A stretch of DNA of 64,000 nt. Origin: Mrakia gelida (taxonomy: Eukaryota; Basidiomycota; Tremellomycetes; Cystofilobasidiales; Mrakiaceae). How positions within the stretch are numbered: position 1 is the stretch's first letter; the number at the start of each line of letters is the position of its first letter. A model generated the notes under the pieces. It did not search any database and had not been told where the DNA came from. It saw only the letters and a list, made by a program, of their open reading frames with translations. The DNA lies in contig BRON01000009.1 of NCBI GenBank assembly GCA_024345305.1, positions 372,001 to 436,000 of the forward strand, given 5' to 3'. A program made the position numbers and the translations under genes. Shown one piece after another: positions 1 through 10,521 of the stretch.

Positions 1-301
1 TTCAGCTTCATCGAGTGCTCCTTCGCTCGGTCGATGACCTCGAGCGCTTCCGCCTCCTTCCCCCCTCGCCTTCCCATGCCAACTCTTTCTCCCAGAGATT
101 CCCTCCCCCAATCCACCGTCGCTCGCTCGGAATCAGTCAACCAACCTCCAATCCCCGCAACTGACTCAACTTTGCAACTTTCCTCTCTCGTCCAGTTTTG
201 AATCCCCCCAAACAACCCACCGACCACCACGTTCCAACCTCAATACCCACACCCACCCACCCACTTAGTCTACCCTTCCGCCTTCGAAATATCCTCGTAG
301 C
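1..301. other. 5' leader / promoter of G-alpha gene
   Basis: No gene is recognised here. The stretch is pyrimidine-rich, with runs of CCCACC and CTCC just before the start codon, like the leaders of other genes in the window. It presumably holds the promoter and 5' UTR of the G-alpha gene. Confidence 0.5.
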
Positions 302-2417
302 ATGGGAGCCTGTATGTCATCGGAATCGGATACGCCCGAAGCTAGACGGAATAGAGAGGTCGAGAAGGCCATCAGAGAGGTCAGTTCAGTTTCAGCCCTC
401 ATCCTCCCTTCCTTCTCCTTCTCAACCTCCTCCCCTCGCGAACTCGACTGGCTGACGCGTCTTGAAACGGCCCTTCGGTATACAGGATGAGCGGAAGATG
501 CAGATGCAGGTGAAGCTGCTGCTGCTGGGTGCTGGAGAGAGTGGGAAGAGTACTGTTCTCAAGGTGCGTCCGTTTCGCGACCTCGTCCTTCTTTCCCTTC
601 CTTCCCTCCCATCCCTTCGCTTCGTCTCCAACGATGCTGACGTTTATGTCATCGTCTCCGTCGCTATCAGCAAATGCGTCTGATCCACAACGTCCCCTTT
701 ACACCATCGGAAATCGAAGGTGAGTTCATCAAGCTTCGGAAGTCGACCTTCGCGTTGACCTTTCGCCGAACGAACGATGAGCTAACTCTCGCTCCCTCTT
801 CGTCCCATCTCCTTCTAGACTACCGTCAACTCGTCTTCTCCAACCTCGTTAGTGGGATGAGGACGATCATCGATACGATGGATCAGTGGGAGATGTGTGT
901 GGCTCCAGACAACCGTGTTCGTGTTTTCCCTTCCTCTCCTTCCCCTCTCTTCGCTCCCTGAACGACTCGAGCTCACCTCCTTTCTTCTCCTTTGGTGCTG
1001 CATCTTTACTTTTGCAGAGGAATGTAGCAATCGTTGACGCCGCTCCAGATCTGGTGACAGGCCAGGCCTTCCCCATCGAGTACATGCGACCTCTCATCAG
1101 TCTGTGGACGGATCCTGAGGTGCAGAGGTGTTACGAGAGGGGAAACGAGGCTGCTTTGCCTGAGAAGTGAGTCCTCACATCATCGACCTTCTGTCTCTCT
1201 CACTCGCTCGCTCAGAAGGAAGGACGTTTTGTCGTCGGCGACGAGCTCGAGCTCACCTTTCGTCCTCCTTCCCTCTTCTCCATCTCAGCCTGCCGTATTA
1301 CTTCCAAAACATCGACCGACTGTTCCTGCCTGACTATCGTCCGACAGAACAGGATACGGTTAGGAGTCGAGCCAAGACGACGGGTATTTCTGAGACTGCG
1401 TTCAAGATTGGAGAACTTGTGAGTTTGGCGGACGAACGAAGTTGGTTGAACGAAGGCGCGTCGAGGTCGAAGGCTGATCCGAACTCTCTTCACCTTCCCT
1501 TCGCAGAACTACTCCATGTTCGATGTCGGAGGTCAGCGTTCAGAGAGGAAGAAGTGGATTCAGTGAGTCTCTTCTCTCATCTCTCCCTCGACTCGACTTC
1601 GACTCGAGAGATCTGACCTCTCCTCGACTTCGTTCGTTTGCAGTTGTTTCGAGGACGTCACCGCCATCCTCTTCCTCGTCGCCATCTCCGGATACGATCA
1701 GTGCCTGGTAGAGGACAAGGACTCGAATCAGATGCAGGAGGCTCTCATGCTCTTCGACTCGGTGCGTCTTTCTTCGTCTTGTCTTCCACCGAGCTCGACA
1801 GTCAAAGTCGGTTCTTGCTCTTCGCTGACCTTCGTCCTCGTTCGTCAAACAGATCTGCAACTCCCAATGGTTCACCAAGACGAGCATCATCCTCTTCCTG
1901 AACAAGGACGATATCTTCAGGGAGAAGCTGAAGACCCACTCGCAGATCGAGCAGTACTTCAGTGATTACAAGGGACCTCCGGGAGATTATCTGCAGGTTC
2001 GTCGATCCTTTCTTCCGTCGCTTTCTTCTCTTCTTTTGCGAGACGCCAACTCATCCCCATCCCCTCTTCGTGATTTCAGGGACGAGAGTTCTTCCAAAAG
2101 AAGTTCCAGCGACTCAACCGTCTGACGTCGAAGGAAGTCTACTGCCAGTGAGTCGTCTCTCGTTCCTCACCTCTCTCGACGCTCGACTGACTCGAACCGG
2201 CTTTCCGTCCTTTCCTTCAGTTTCACCTGCGCCGTTGACACCAACATGCTCCGAGTCGTCATGGCTGCCGTCGCCGAGTTCGTCTCGTCCCTCCATCCTC
2301 ATCTCTTTTCTGCATCTTCCTCGACGAAGAACTGACGCGTCTCCTCGTTCCTTTCCTTTCCCTCCTCCTCACAGCATCATCGTCCGTCGTTCCCTGACAG
2401 AGATGGCCGTCATCTAA
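302..2417 (+). CDS. Heterotrimeric G-protein alpha subunit
   Basis: GTP-binding signalling subunit of a receptor-coupled heterotrimeric G protein at the plasma membrane. Joining 12 exons gives about 355 residues, the normal family length. The start MGACMS supplies Gly2 for N-myristoylation and Cys4 for palmitoylation. Visible motifs in order: P-loop GAGESGKST (about residues 40-48), switch [10 protein letters not shown], switch [18 protein letters not shown] guanine-specificity motif, and FTCAVD, a variant of the TCAT motif. The helical domain lies between the P-loop and switch I. The last exon encodes [13 protein letters not shown], so the C-terminus ends EMAVI rather than the common (C/G)GLx ending. 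Three of its eleven introns (starting at 917, 1997 and 2278) use a GTTCGT donor. Family is certain; which fungal class (cAMP or pheromone) is not decided. Confidence 0.95.
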
Positions 2418-3097
2418 AACCTTTCTCTCCCTTTATCTCTCTCTCTCTCTCTGCACGGTCCCTTCTCTTCTCTCTCTCGACTACGAACACTTATTCACGA
2501 GTCATCACGTCTCTACGCCCTCCTCCTCCCACCCACTCCCTTTCACGCTAGGTTACCTCACCCCCTTATATACACATCTCAGCTTGCAATCAACCATATC
2601 CTACTCGTTTCTGTCCCTTCTTCAGTAATCTGTTCGTTCTGTCTCGTTTAGTTCTCGTTTTCTTGGTTCTGCTGTTTGCTCGTTCTCGCCTCCCCTCATA
2701 GTATAACCACCCTACCCTTGCTCTTGATGTCCACTCTCTCTTCTGCTGTGTTGGCCGAAGGGAGAACTAGCGAGAAGTCGCGTCCAAATCGAACATTTTC
2801 GAAGGAACAACCGGTCACCTCGACTCGCTGACCGAATTGCAACCGAGCCGCTTCGCTCCAGTCTTCGAGGGTGTGTACGCCTTTCGTTCTTCTAGCTAGC
2901 TCGAATGATTACTGATGCCTGATTTGGGTTGGTGACCCGATGTCAAAGCATAAGAGTCGGAAGCCTGCGAGCTGGGAAGAGACGGTACAAAAGGGCCCGC
3001 GAAATGGCTCGACGTCTCTTCGTTCTTCTCATCAACCACCATCCCCCCCCCCCCCCTCCTCCCTTCCTCAACACCTCGCCTGCCAGACTTTCAGAAA
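2418..3097. other. Spacer between G-alpha and SDR genes
   Basis: It holds the 3' UTR of the G-alpha gene and the promoter/5' UTR of the next gene. A TATA-like stretch (CTTATATACAC) lies near 2564-2575, too far from the next start to assign confidently. A C-run sits just before the SDR start codon. No gene is seen. Confidence 0.4.
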
Positions 3098-4351
3098 ATG
3101 TCCAGCGTCGTCTACCTCATCACTGTGAGTTCCTCTTCTGACTGGCTTCGCTCGAGATCCGTCGGAGAGAGCGACGCGTCCGGCGACGACTGACCTTCTT
3201 CGTTTCTTATTTGGTTCACTTTCCAGGGAGCCAACCGACCCGATGGAGTTGGTTTTAACGCCGTCGTTGCTTCTCTCGCTCAGAGTCCGAAGAACCACAT
3301 CATCGCAGCTGCGAGGAACCCCGAGGCTGCCGTTGAGCTTCAGAAGATCGCGAAGTCCAACGAACGACTCACGATCGTCAAGATGGCTTCTGATGTTGAG
3401 TCTGTGAAGGTGAGCAACACTGGCCCTTCTTCAGATCGTGGTAGACATTTAACTGACATCTTCCTTTCTCTTATTTCTCAGACCGCCTTCAACGAAGTCG
3501 CTGGCCTTCCCATCGTCCGAGAAAACGGACTCGACGGATTGTTCTTGAACGCTGGAGCTTCCCTCTCTCCCGAGATCACTGCTAGTCAGATGTGAGTTTT
3601 CCTCTCATCCCTCTTCTCGATATAAACGAACCTCTCATCGCTGACTCTCTCTCGTGCTTGGTTTCTTGTTCCAGCGACACCCCCACCCTCCTCGCCGAAC
3701 TCGAAGCCAACACCTTCGGTCCCATGCGCGTCGCTCAGACTTTCCTCCCCCTCCTTCGACTCGGAAAGCAAAAGAAGATCTTCTACACCAGCTCCATCAT
3801 CGGATCTAGTAAACTCGCTGGGTGAGTCCTTCTCCCTCTCTTTTGCCCTTGTTCCTTCGTTCGAAAGACGCGACGGGTCAGAGTTTTCGTTTCGTTTTCG
3901 CAGCGAAGGAGCTCAACCCGGCGGGTTCACCGCTTACGGACTGAGCAAGTCAGCAGGGAACCACTACTTCAAGCGACTGTACAACGAGATCGGGAAGAGC
4001 GAGGGGTTCACCATCGTTTGCTACCATCCTGTGAGTCCACCCTCGTCTTCCTCCCTCTCCGCCTCTTCTCGCAGCCTGAACCTTCTACTCGTTTCCTCGC
4101 AGGGCTACATCGCGACGAGCATGCTCAGGGGAGGTATCAAAGCTGGAGATCGATATGGAGATATCGTTTTCGTTACTCCTGAGCAGGGAGGGAAATCCGC
4201 GTCAGTCTCGTTTCGATTGCCTTTGTTTTCTTCGTTCGCAACGCGCCACATACTGACATCGTTGCTTCGCCTTCACAGAGCGGTCAGTTTGGTTGCTGGT
4301 GGTCACTCTGGGGAGTTTATAGATGAGGAGGGGAAGGAGCTTCCTTGGTAG
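3098..4351 (+). CDS. Short-chain dehydrogenase/reductase
   Basis: NAD(P)-dependent oxidoreductase of the classical short-chain dehydrogenase (SDR) family, about 250 residues from several exons, likely cytosolic. The cofactor loop reads TGANRPDGVGF near residues 9-19, two residues longer than the usual TGxxxGxG. Other hallmarks are FLNAGAS (the NAG motif), the catalytic serine in YTSSIIGSS, the catalytic YxxxK in YGLSKSAGN, and HPGYIATSM after the active site. The start at 3098 is chosen because MSSVVYLIT leads straight into the first beta strand; the first intron follows directly (GTGAGT). The sequence resembles small fungal carbonyl/diketone reductases, but the substrate cannot be read from it. 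Confidence 0.9.
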
Positions 4352-4744
4352 TCCGTTTCGAAAAGTTAGCTAACGCGTGTGCATTCGGATAGACTAATCC
4401 CAAGTGACATTGAAAGAAAACATAGCGAGGCCAAAATGACGTGCGAGAGAGAGAGAGGTATGCAAGCCGAACGGGGAGGTGGGGTGTCATGAAAAGAAAA
4501 GGGAAAAGGTCGTGAAGGAGCGGTCGTTAAAAGCGAGGACGAAGGGAGGAGTGGGAAAGGAGAGGGCATATCAGGTTATGGGGAGAAGGTATGGAGTGCG
4601 TGCTTGGTGTGTTCTATAGAGGGTTGAAGGGCGGGTAGCGCGCGAGTGTGAAGGAGCGAGGGAGGGAGGGAAGGAACGCGACGAGAGCGAGTGTAGATGA
4701 AGGCTACGAGAGAGAGAGAGAGAGAAAGCGAGAGGAAGAGCGAA
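4352..4744. other. Convergent 3' spacer (SDR / RSR1)
   Basis: Tail-to-tail intergenic DNA. It is purine-rich on this strand, with GAGAGA runs near 4441-4460 and 4700-4730, and presumably holds the two 3' UTRs and polyadenylation signals. No gene is seen. Confidence 0.4.
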
Positions 4745-6181
4745 CTACAGGATCACACACTTCCTCGTCCCAGCCGTCTTCCTTCTCCTGACGTTCCCTC
4801 CACTGGGTCCTGTCGGCGAGACTCGTTCGGGAGGAGCGTGTTTCCGGATTTGACGAACCATGTCCTCGAAGACGATGGTGACGTTGATGTTGAGGCGCTG
4901 TGAGCGAGGAAGGTAAGGGAAGGGTGGAAAGCAGAAAGAAGGAGGTGTGGTGTGAGACGGGGGAAAGGCGAAAGGGAAGGAAAGGAGGAGGAGAGACGAC
5001 GAACAGCTGAAGTCTCGTAGAACGGACATCCCCACGCGTCGGCGAGCTCCTGGCCTTCCGACGTGTCGATTTCACGGTCGGCGGAGAGGTCACACTTGTC
5101 TGTAAGAAGAGCGAAGGGGTCGCGAAAGAGTGAGAAGGGTTAGCGTGAAGTCGGACGCGTCGCGAAAACGAGAAACAAGCGCCGAACTCACTTCCAACGA
5201 GAACGAAAGGAACGGTATGAGGTTCCTTGACTCGGATTATCTGGTCGTGTAATGCGAGTAGCTCTTCCAGCGATTCCCGTTGAGTGAGACTGGGAGCGAG
5301 GGGCGAAAGAGCTGTTAGTCTGTGAGCTCGTGTTGGAGTGCGAGGCGAAGGGGACCGAGGAAAAGGGAACGAACCTGTTTGGGACAGAGGGCCAGGAGCG
5401 CAACGAGAAGAGGAAGAGGGAGCAAATAGAGGGATGGGGATCAGCTCTGAGGGTGGGGACGGAAGACTTCGAGCGACATGTCGGCGAAAGCAGCAAAGCA
5501 AAACAGACTGGCTGAGTTTCGCGTGGAAGAAGACCGGACACTGACCTGAAAACGAGAATGAATCCTTCCCCGTTCTTGATGTACATATCCGTCAGACTTG
5601 TGAACTGTTCGATACCCTGTGAAATCGAAGATGGACGAGACGAATAAGCAAAGGGTCGAGAGTCAGTTCGATCCAAGCTCACGCTCGAGCTTCCTTCTCG
5701 CTCGACGAGGAACGTACAGCCGTGTCGAGAACCTCGAGCAGGCAGGTCTCCCGATCTATGTTCAGGGGTTTTGTTCGATCTGTATAGTAGCGAAGTCAAA
5801 AAAGTCAGATCGAGGAGTTTGGAGGATCAGGGAGAGAAAGGACGAACACGAGTCTTCTATCTGAGTTTGAGGTTGATTCGTTCGATCACAGACGGTCAGC
5901 TCTCGAGATCAACAGAGAAGCGACCAAGAGACCAGGCAGACTCACTGTTGGATCGTATGAGTCTGCAGAAGCGGAAGAAGCGAGAGACGGAAGAGGGAGC
6001 GGGCAGTCAGCGAGCTGGGATCGCAAGAGGAGGGGATGGGAGAGAGGGAGGCAAGGTGATGAGGTCGAGCGAAGCGAAGCTGGTTGAACTGACCTACTAC
6101 AGTACCAGCTACCATCATCACAGTCAACGCTGACTTCCCTACACCTCCAGACCCCATCACCACTGACTGGTAGACCTTCAT
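4745..6181 (-). CDS. RSR1: Rsr1/Bud1 (Rap-type) Ras-like small GTPase
   Basis: Small GTPase of the Rap/Rsr1 branch, which in yeasts marks the bud or polarity site and is anchored to the plasma membrane. Eight exons (6094-6181, 5946-5962, 5848-5860, 5718-5779, 5546-5616, 5192-5289, 5005-5099, 4745-4897) sum to 597 nt, giving 198 residues in one frame. Motifs: P-loop GSGGVGKS, switch I YDPTIEDSYR, switch II DTAGIEQFT with Ile where Ras has Gln61 and Rap has Thr (as in yeast Rsr1), NKCD, ETSA, and a basic tail ending KCVIL, a CaaX box whose final Leu predicts geranylgeranylation. Exons 2 and 3 are microexons of 17 and 13 nt. The start at 6181 gives the classic MKVYQSVVMGSG opening. Confidence 0.93.
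5848..5860 (-). other. RSR1: 13-nt microexon of RSR1 (IEDSY)
   Basis: Reads ATAGAAGACTCGT between a CTCAG acceptor and a GTTCGT donor, and encodes IEDS plus the first base of Tyr. Only this boundary keeps the downstream RTKPLNIDRE frame and restores the invariant IEDSYR motif. The neighbouring donor choices (11 or 17 nt) both break the frame. Confidence 0.85.
5946..5962 (-). other. RSR1: 17-nt microexon of RSR1 (DSYDPT)
   Basis: Flanked by a CTGCAG acceptor and a GTGAGT donor. Its 17 nt complete the codon for Asp and encode SYDPT, the beginning of the switch I effector loop. Leaving it out breaks the frame and the conserved motif. Confidence 0.85.
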
Positions 6182-6611
6182 GGCGACGAGAAGAGGGCGG
6201 AGGGAAGGAGGGAAGCGAGGTCGAAGAGGGAGAGGGCAGGGAAGGGAGGGGGGTCGCTTGAGAGCTGCTACGAAGACGGGAAGAGCTTCGGTCGAGCGAG
6301 CGAGGGTAGGAGAGCTTCGAAGGGAAGCTGAGGGAGAGCTGGGAGGAGTGTAGGACCAAGTTTTGATTCTAGGTCGATGGTGTGAGAGGGAAGGAAGCAC
6401 AGGGACCGAGCTCGCTCGAAGGAAGCTCCTCCATTTCGAAGTCCAAGCCTCTCCCCTCCCTCCAAACTCCTTCCTCCCATCCAAAAACAAAAGATGCTTT
6501 CCCCCATATCTCAACCTCCGTAAGCCCATCCGATTCTCTTTCATATTCGGGAAGATGAAGCTGACCTTTGTTTGCTTCAGATCTCTGATTACCCAGGAGG
6601 AGTGGAACACG
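6182..6611. promoter_or_regulatory. Divergent promoter region RSR1 / pICln
   Basis: Head-to-head spacer between RSR1 (left) and the pICln gene (right), containing purine-rich blocks followed by pyrimidine-rich blocks. The reading frame is open for much of it on the plus strand, but without recognisable protein similarity. Both promoters must lie here; no specific element is identified. Confidence 0.4.
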
Positions 6612-7478
6612 ATGACCTCGGAAACTCCCACCTCCTTCGCCTCCATCCCTCCCATCATCCGACATCAGCAGGAGAACGTCACCATCACCTTCTCGCCAGA
6701 CTGGGAAGGATACGGAGAGCAGGGTGTCAAGGGAACTCTCTATGTCACCGAGGAGTGAGTCCTTCCCTCGAAGCTCAAAATCTCGACCTCCTTCCCTCCC
6801 TGACCTGACCACCTCTCTCTTCCCTCCCTCGCTCGTTCCAGAGCCCTCTCCTTCCTCCCCAGCACCTCCACCACAGGCTTCACTCTCCCCTACCCTTCCA
6901 TCACCCTCCACGCCATCTCCAGAGACAACGCCGCCCTCGGTCCCTGCGTCTACTGCCAGCTCGACGAGTCTGTTCAGCCCGAGGCTGGAGCTGCTCCTGC
7001 TGTCGTCGAGGAGAGGGAGAACGATGGACACTACCACCCGGAGGACGACGAGGAGGTTGATACTCCTATGCGGGAGATGAGGATCTTTGTTGGAGAGGAG
7101 TCTCGTGAGTTTGACCTTCTTTCGTTGAGCTCGCTCGTGTTGAGCTTCGCCCTTCCTTCCCTGCCTCCGTTCCTCGCCTCTTCGACTCTTTCCTCCTCGG
7201 TTTTCCCAAACCCCTGCTTACTAACCACCCACCCATCCTTCTCCTCATCTCCTCCTTCCTCAGTCGAACCCATCTTCCTCTCCCTCTCCCATTGCGCCTC
7301 CCTCCACCCCTCCATCTTCGACGCCGTCGACGGCATGTCCGACGACGAAGGCATCTACGCCGACCCTTCGACCTTCGAGCCCTTCACGGGAGAGGACGGA
7401 GAGGAACTCAGTGCGGTCGGAAGGGTGAGGAGTGATTTTGCTAAACCTCAGACGAGAGAGAGGTTCGCTCCGTACTGA
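6612..7478 (+). CDS. pICln-like methylosome subunit (Sm-protein chaperone)
   Basis: Homologue of pICln (Pfam Voldacs), a PH-like fold protein that holds Sm proteins for the PRMT5 methylosome during snRNP assembly. Three exons, about 220 residues. The start MTSETPTSFAS leads into a PH-like domain with ENVTITF, GTLYVTEE, ALSFLP, GFTLPYPSITLHAISRD and CVYCQLDE, then an acidic linker with ENDGHYHPEDDEE and a second conserved block, IFLSLSHCASLHPS, ending in an acidic segment. The stop follows RERFAPY. In-frame upstream codons exist before 6612 but have no ATG in a convincing context. A donor-like GTGAGG shortly before the stop could splice to the acidic open frame further downstream (see the next entry). 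Family confidence is good; exact C-terminus less so. Confidence 0.8.
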
Positions 7479-7850
7479 AACAAACCCTCGAACCAACTCT
7501 TCCCTCTCTCCTCTCCTTTCTTTTGTACAACCTACCACCTACACCTACTCTTGTCGTTTATCGGATGTCTCGTTGCATATCAAGGCCGCTCTCGCTGTGA
7601 GTGCCTCGTTTCCCTTCTCGTCCTGGTCGAGGCGAGCGTTCGTGTCGACGCGTCCAGTTCTGACGCGCTTCCTCCCCTCTATCTCCTCTTCCACTTCCCG
7701 TTTCGTCCACAGCACCTCGAATCAATCCTCGTCTGGCCAGTAGGACAAGGACCCAACGCTGCTGCTTCTGCTGAGGAGGACGCTGTCGAGGACGCCGAGG
7801 AGGAGGAGGCGAAGGACGAGGAGGCGAAGCCTGTGGTGAATGGAAACTAG
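7479..7850 (+). other. Unresolved acidic coding-like segment
   Basis: Downstream of the pICln stop, a 45-codon open frame starting just after a CCACAG acceptor at about 7714 encodes HLESILVWPVGQGPN and then a Glu/Asp/Ala/Lys-rich tail ending in a TAG at 7848-7850. No ATG opens it without splicing. It could be the last exon of a longer pICln isoform (donor GTGAGG near 7424, intron about 290 nt, acidic tail typical of pICln) or of a small separate gene. I cannot decide from sequence alone. Confidence 0.3.
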
Positions 7851-8033
7851 ACGGTAGACTGGAAGAGGAGGATCGTTTTTCGAGTCTTGTCCTATCGATG
7901 GGGATAATGCAAAAACCTTGTTGGGAAGAGCTGGGCGGCTGCTAAGGAGATGGAAGAGAGGGAAGGCGTTCGAAACAAAGCTGACCTCAACCGCTCGATC
8001 CTTCCTTCCCTCAAACCGTCATCTCGAAAAACA

Positions 8034-8144
8034 ATGGTCGACGCTCCGACCACCGCTTCTTCCTCTACTCCCGACTCTCCTGTGACGCTCGAAACCGTTT
8101 GGGAACAGCATCTCGCTTTGGAGAAGAAGATGGAGGGATTGTAG
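8034..8144 (+). CDS. 36-codon upstream frame ending in an in-frame amber codon
   Basis: ATG at 8034 opens a 36-codon frame (MVDAPTTASSSTP... ending EKKMEGL) closed by TAG at 8142-8144. Reading on in the same frame without a break gives QHVLAAKDGRAGKEMQR and then the NYN domain of the next gene. It is either an upstream ORF in the leader or the true N-terminus interrupted by one stop codon. Confidence 0.35.
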   Translation: MVDAPTTASSSTPDSPVTLETVWEQHLALEKKMEGL

Positions 8145-8186
8145 CAGCACGTCCTCGCCGCGAAGGACGGAAGAGCAGGGAAGGAG

Positions 8187-10364
8187 ATGCAGAGAGTGGG
8201 AGTTTTCTGGGACGTAGGTGAGTACCAGGAGACGACAACTTGATCACTTCTCGACTGATACTGACTCTCTTGCCCCCTTCGTTTCTGCTCGAAACAGAGA
8301 ACTGCTCGCTTTCGACGAGCATCAACGCTTCGGCTTTCGTTCGATCTCTGCTCGACGCTGTTTCCTCTCCTGGTCAGCAAGTCGAGATCAACGCGTACTA
8401 CGGTAAGTATCTGTGATTCCCTAGATGTCTTGGAGTGGAGCTGGGCTGACGATGAGAACCTTTGCTTCAGACGTCGGAAACGCCAACGGCCCTCAGTCTC
8501 GATCTCTTCGAGCAGCGCTCGAAGCTGAGGGAGTGGTGTTTCGTGACTGTACGAGGCTCGTATCCTCAAAGAAGAAGTGGGTCTGCTTTGTCTCGGAGAG
8601 TCCATCGAAGAGAGCGGCCGATTGATAGAACGCGTCGACGAGCTGATGATCCGCCGTCCTTCTTCCCACACCCCTCTCTTTCGTCTTCAACAGCTTCGCT
8701 GATCGCACGTAATCTTACGCTACCAATTCCCAGTATCTTTCGCCGCTGACCTCATTTTCTGCTCGACCAGATCAAATCATGGTGGACGCCATCGAGTTCG
8801 TCGCAGACCATCCTGGTTCGACTTTCGTCTTGATGTGGGTTACGGGACGTCTTCTGCGAGCTGGCAGAGCCTGAGCTGAGCTGATCTTCCGCTTCTCCTG
8901 CGTCTTTAGCTCGGGAGACGAGGACTTCTCGTACCTCCTCAATCGCGTCAGGTTGAGGTCAGTCGAGACGCGACGCCACTCCGCGTTCCTTTTCTCCTCG
9001 ACTGATCCTTCTATGGTTATCGTCTCGCAGAGGGTCCAAGGTGATTTTCGTAGCTCCCCTCGGTAGGACAGGATCGGTTCTCAAGGCATCAGCGAGCGAG
9101 GTCCACAGCTGTGAGCGTCTGCTGTTCGTGTGCGCGTACGCGGCTCGCCATCGCGCTGATGACCCCTTCCGCTTCTGGCTTCTTGTTGGAAACAGGGGAA
9201 CTCATCGTCTCCATCCCTGCACCGGTTCCTCCTCTTCCTTCAGCCAAGGCTTCACGCTCGACCGAGACCACGATCGTTCCATCGACTCCACCTTCGACGC
9301 CTCCGTCCTCTTCATCGTCCCTCCCAACACCTCCAGTCTCTCCCCCACCAGCCAAGAAGCTACCATCTACAACCTATCACACTCCCGATTCCACTTCGTC
9401 TCTCCCACCGCCGCCTTCGTCGTCAGCCGGAGACGCGTCGACCGTCGCGTCGAAGTCCTTCTCGGTTTCACCATCCACTCCCCTACCCTCCTCGTACTTT
9501 TTCCCACTCATTTCAGCTCTCATAGAACATCCCTCAGAGCGACCTCTATGGTGTGAGATCGGTTCGATCGTCGTTCATCGTCGTCCGCCGTCGTACCAGA
9601 CCTTCGGAGACTACGTGCGTGCAGCAGCAGCAGTCGGCTTGATGGAGCATAAGGCGGTTGGTAAACCTCCTGTTCATCACCTGGTTTGGCTCAAACAATC
9701 GAAGACGGATGCGAGGGAGATGCTCGTTCAGTACGTCGCTCGGTCGTGTCGTTTTCGCTGGTGTCCGACTTCACTGACGCTGTTTGCTTTCACCGCTTTG
9801 TTCTTTTGAAGGGCCCAATCAGCCGTCATTAAATCAAAGTCTTCGGAAGCCCAGACTCATGTCGATCGAGAGGTCACTGTCGTCTCGAACGACGCGTCGA
9901 CTTCGGAGTCGCCAATCGCTCAACCTTCCTCCTCTCCCCACCTTCCTTCCATCCTCTCACCTCCTTCGACTCCTCCGGGTACCATCCAGACTTCGGGTTC
10001 ACCTCCGCACCCTACATCTCTCCCAAACACCACCTCCCACCCTCAAACCACATCTTCCCCCTTTCCCAGTCCGACGACCCTCCCACCTCTCCCCCCTTCT
10101 CAACCTTCATCCCCTCCGTCTCTCGTCGAAAACGATCCCACTGGAACTACCTTCCCAGTCGTCGAGTCGGCTGCCCAACGAGTCCGGACGAAAGACGAGG
10201 AGAAGACCCTGGGACTCGGCGACACCTTAACGATCGCCTCGAACCCTCCTTCGAGCTCGGCGCACTCGTTGGATTCGGGGGGAACGTCGGGCACATTGCT
10301 CGGGTGGCTCTTGATGGGGACTATGGCCGCGAAGCTGGTGGGTGATATCGCTCGGCGAAGGTGA
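8187..10364 (+). CDS. NYN (PIN-like) domain putative ribonuclease with winged-helix and possible membrane tail
   Basis: Likely an RNA-cleaving or RNA-binding protein of the NYN/MARF1-like group. Starting at the ATG at 8187 gives MQRVGVFWDVENCSL, the first strand of the NYN fold with its acidic DVEN site. Further NYN blocks follow: VGNANGPQSRSLRAALE, VVFRD, IMVDAIEFVADHP, FVLISGDEDFSYLL (the second acidic site) and RGSKVIFVAPLG. A Ser/Pro-rich linker leads to a winged-helix/LOTUS-like block around PLWCEIGSIV...FGDYVRAAAAVGLMEH, then a second long Ser/Pro/Thr-rich linker. The last residues, GTLLGWLLMGTMAAKLVGDI followed by ARRR, form a short hydrophobic segment that could be a tail anchor. The last exon reads without a stop from 9815 to the TGA at 10362-10364. 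The exact splicing between VVFRD and QIMVD is inferred. Confidence 0.78.
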
Positions 10365-10521
10365 GAGGGAGGGAGAAGGTCGGACGGGAGGACCAGGACG
10401 CGATCGTGTTTCATTCTTTCGTGCGCGCTTTTCGTTCGATATCCTTAACCATTATGTAAAGCTAGTCTCGTTACGTAATCATCAATGGGTATACGCGAAC
10501 TGAGAAGGATGGAGACGCTGA

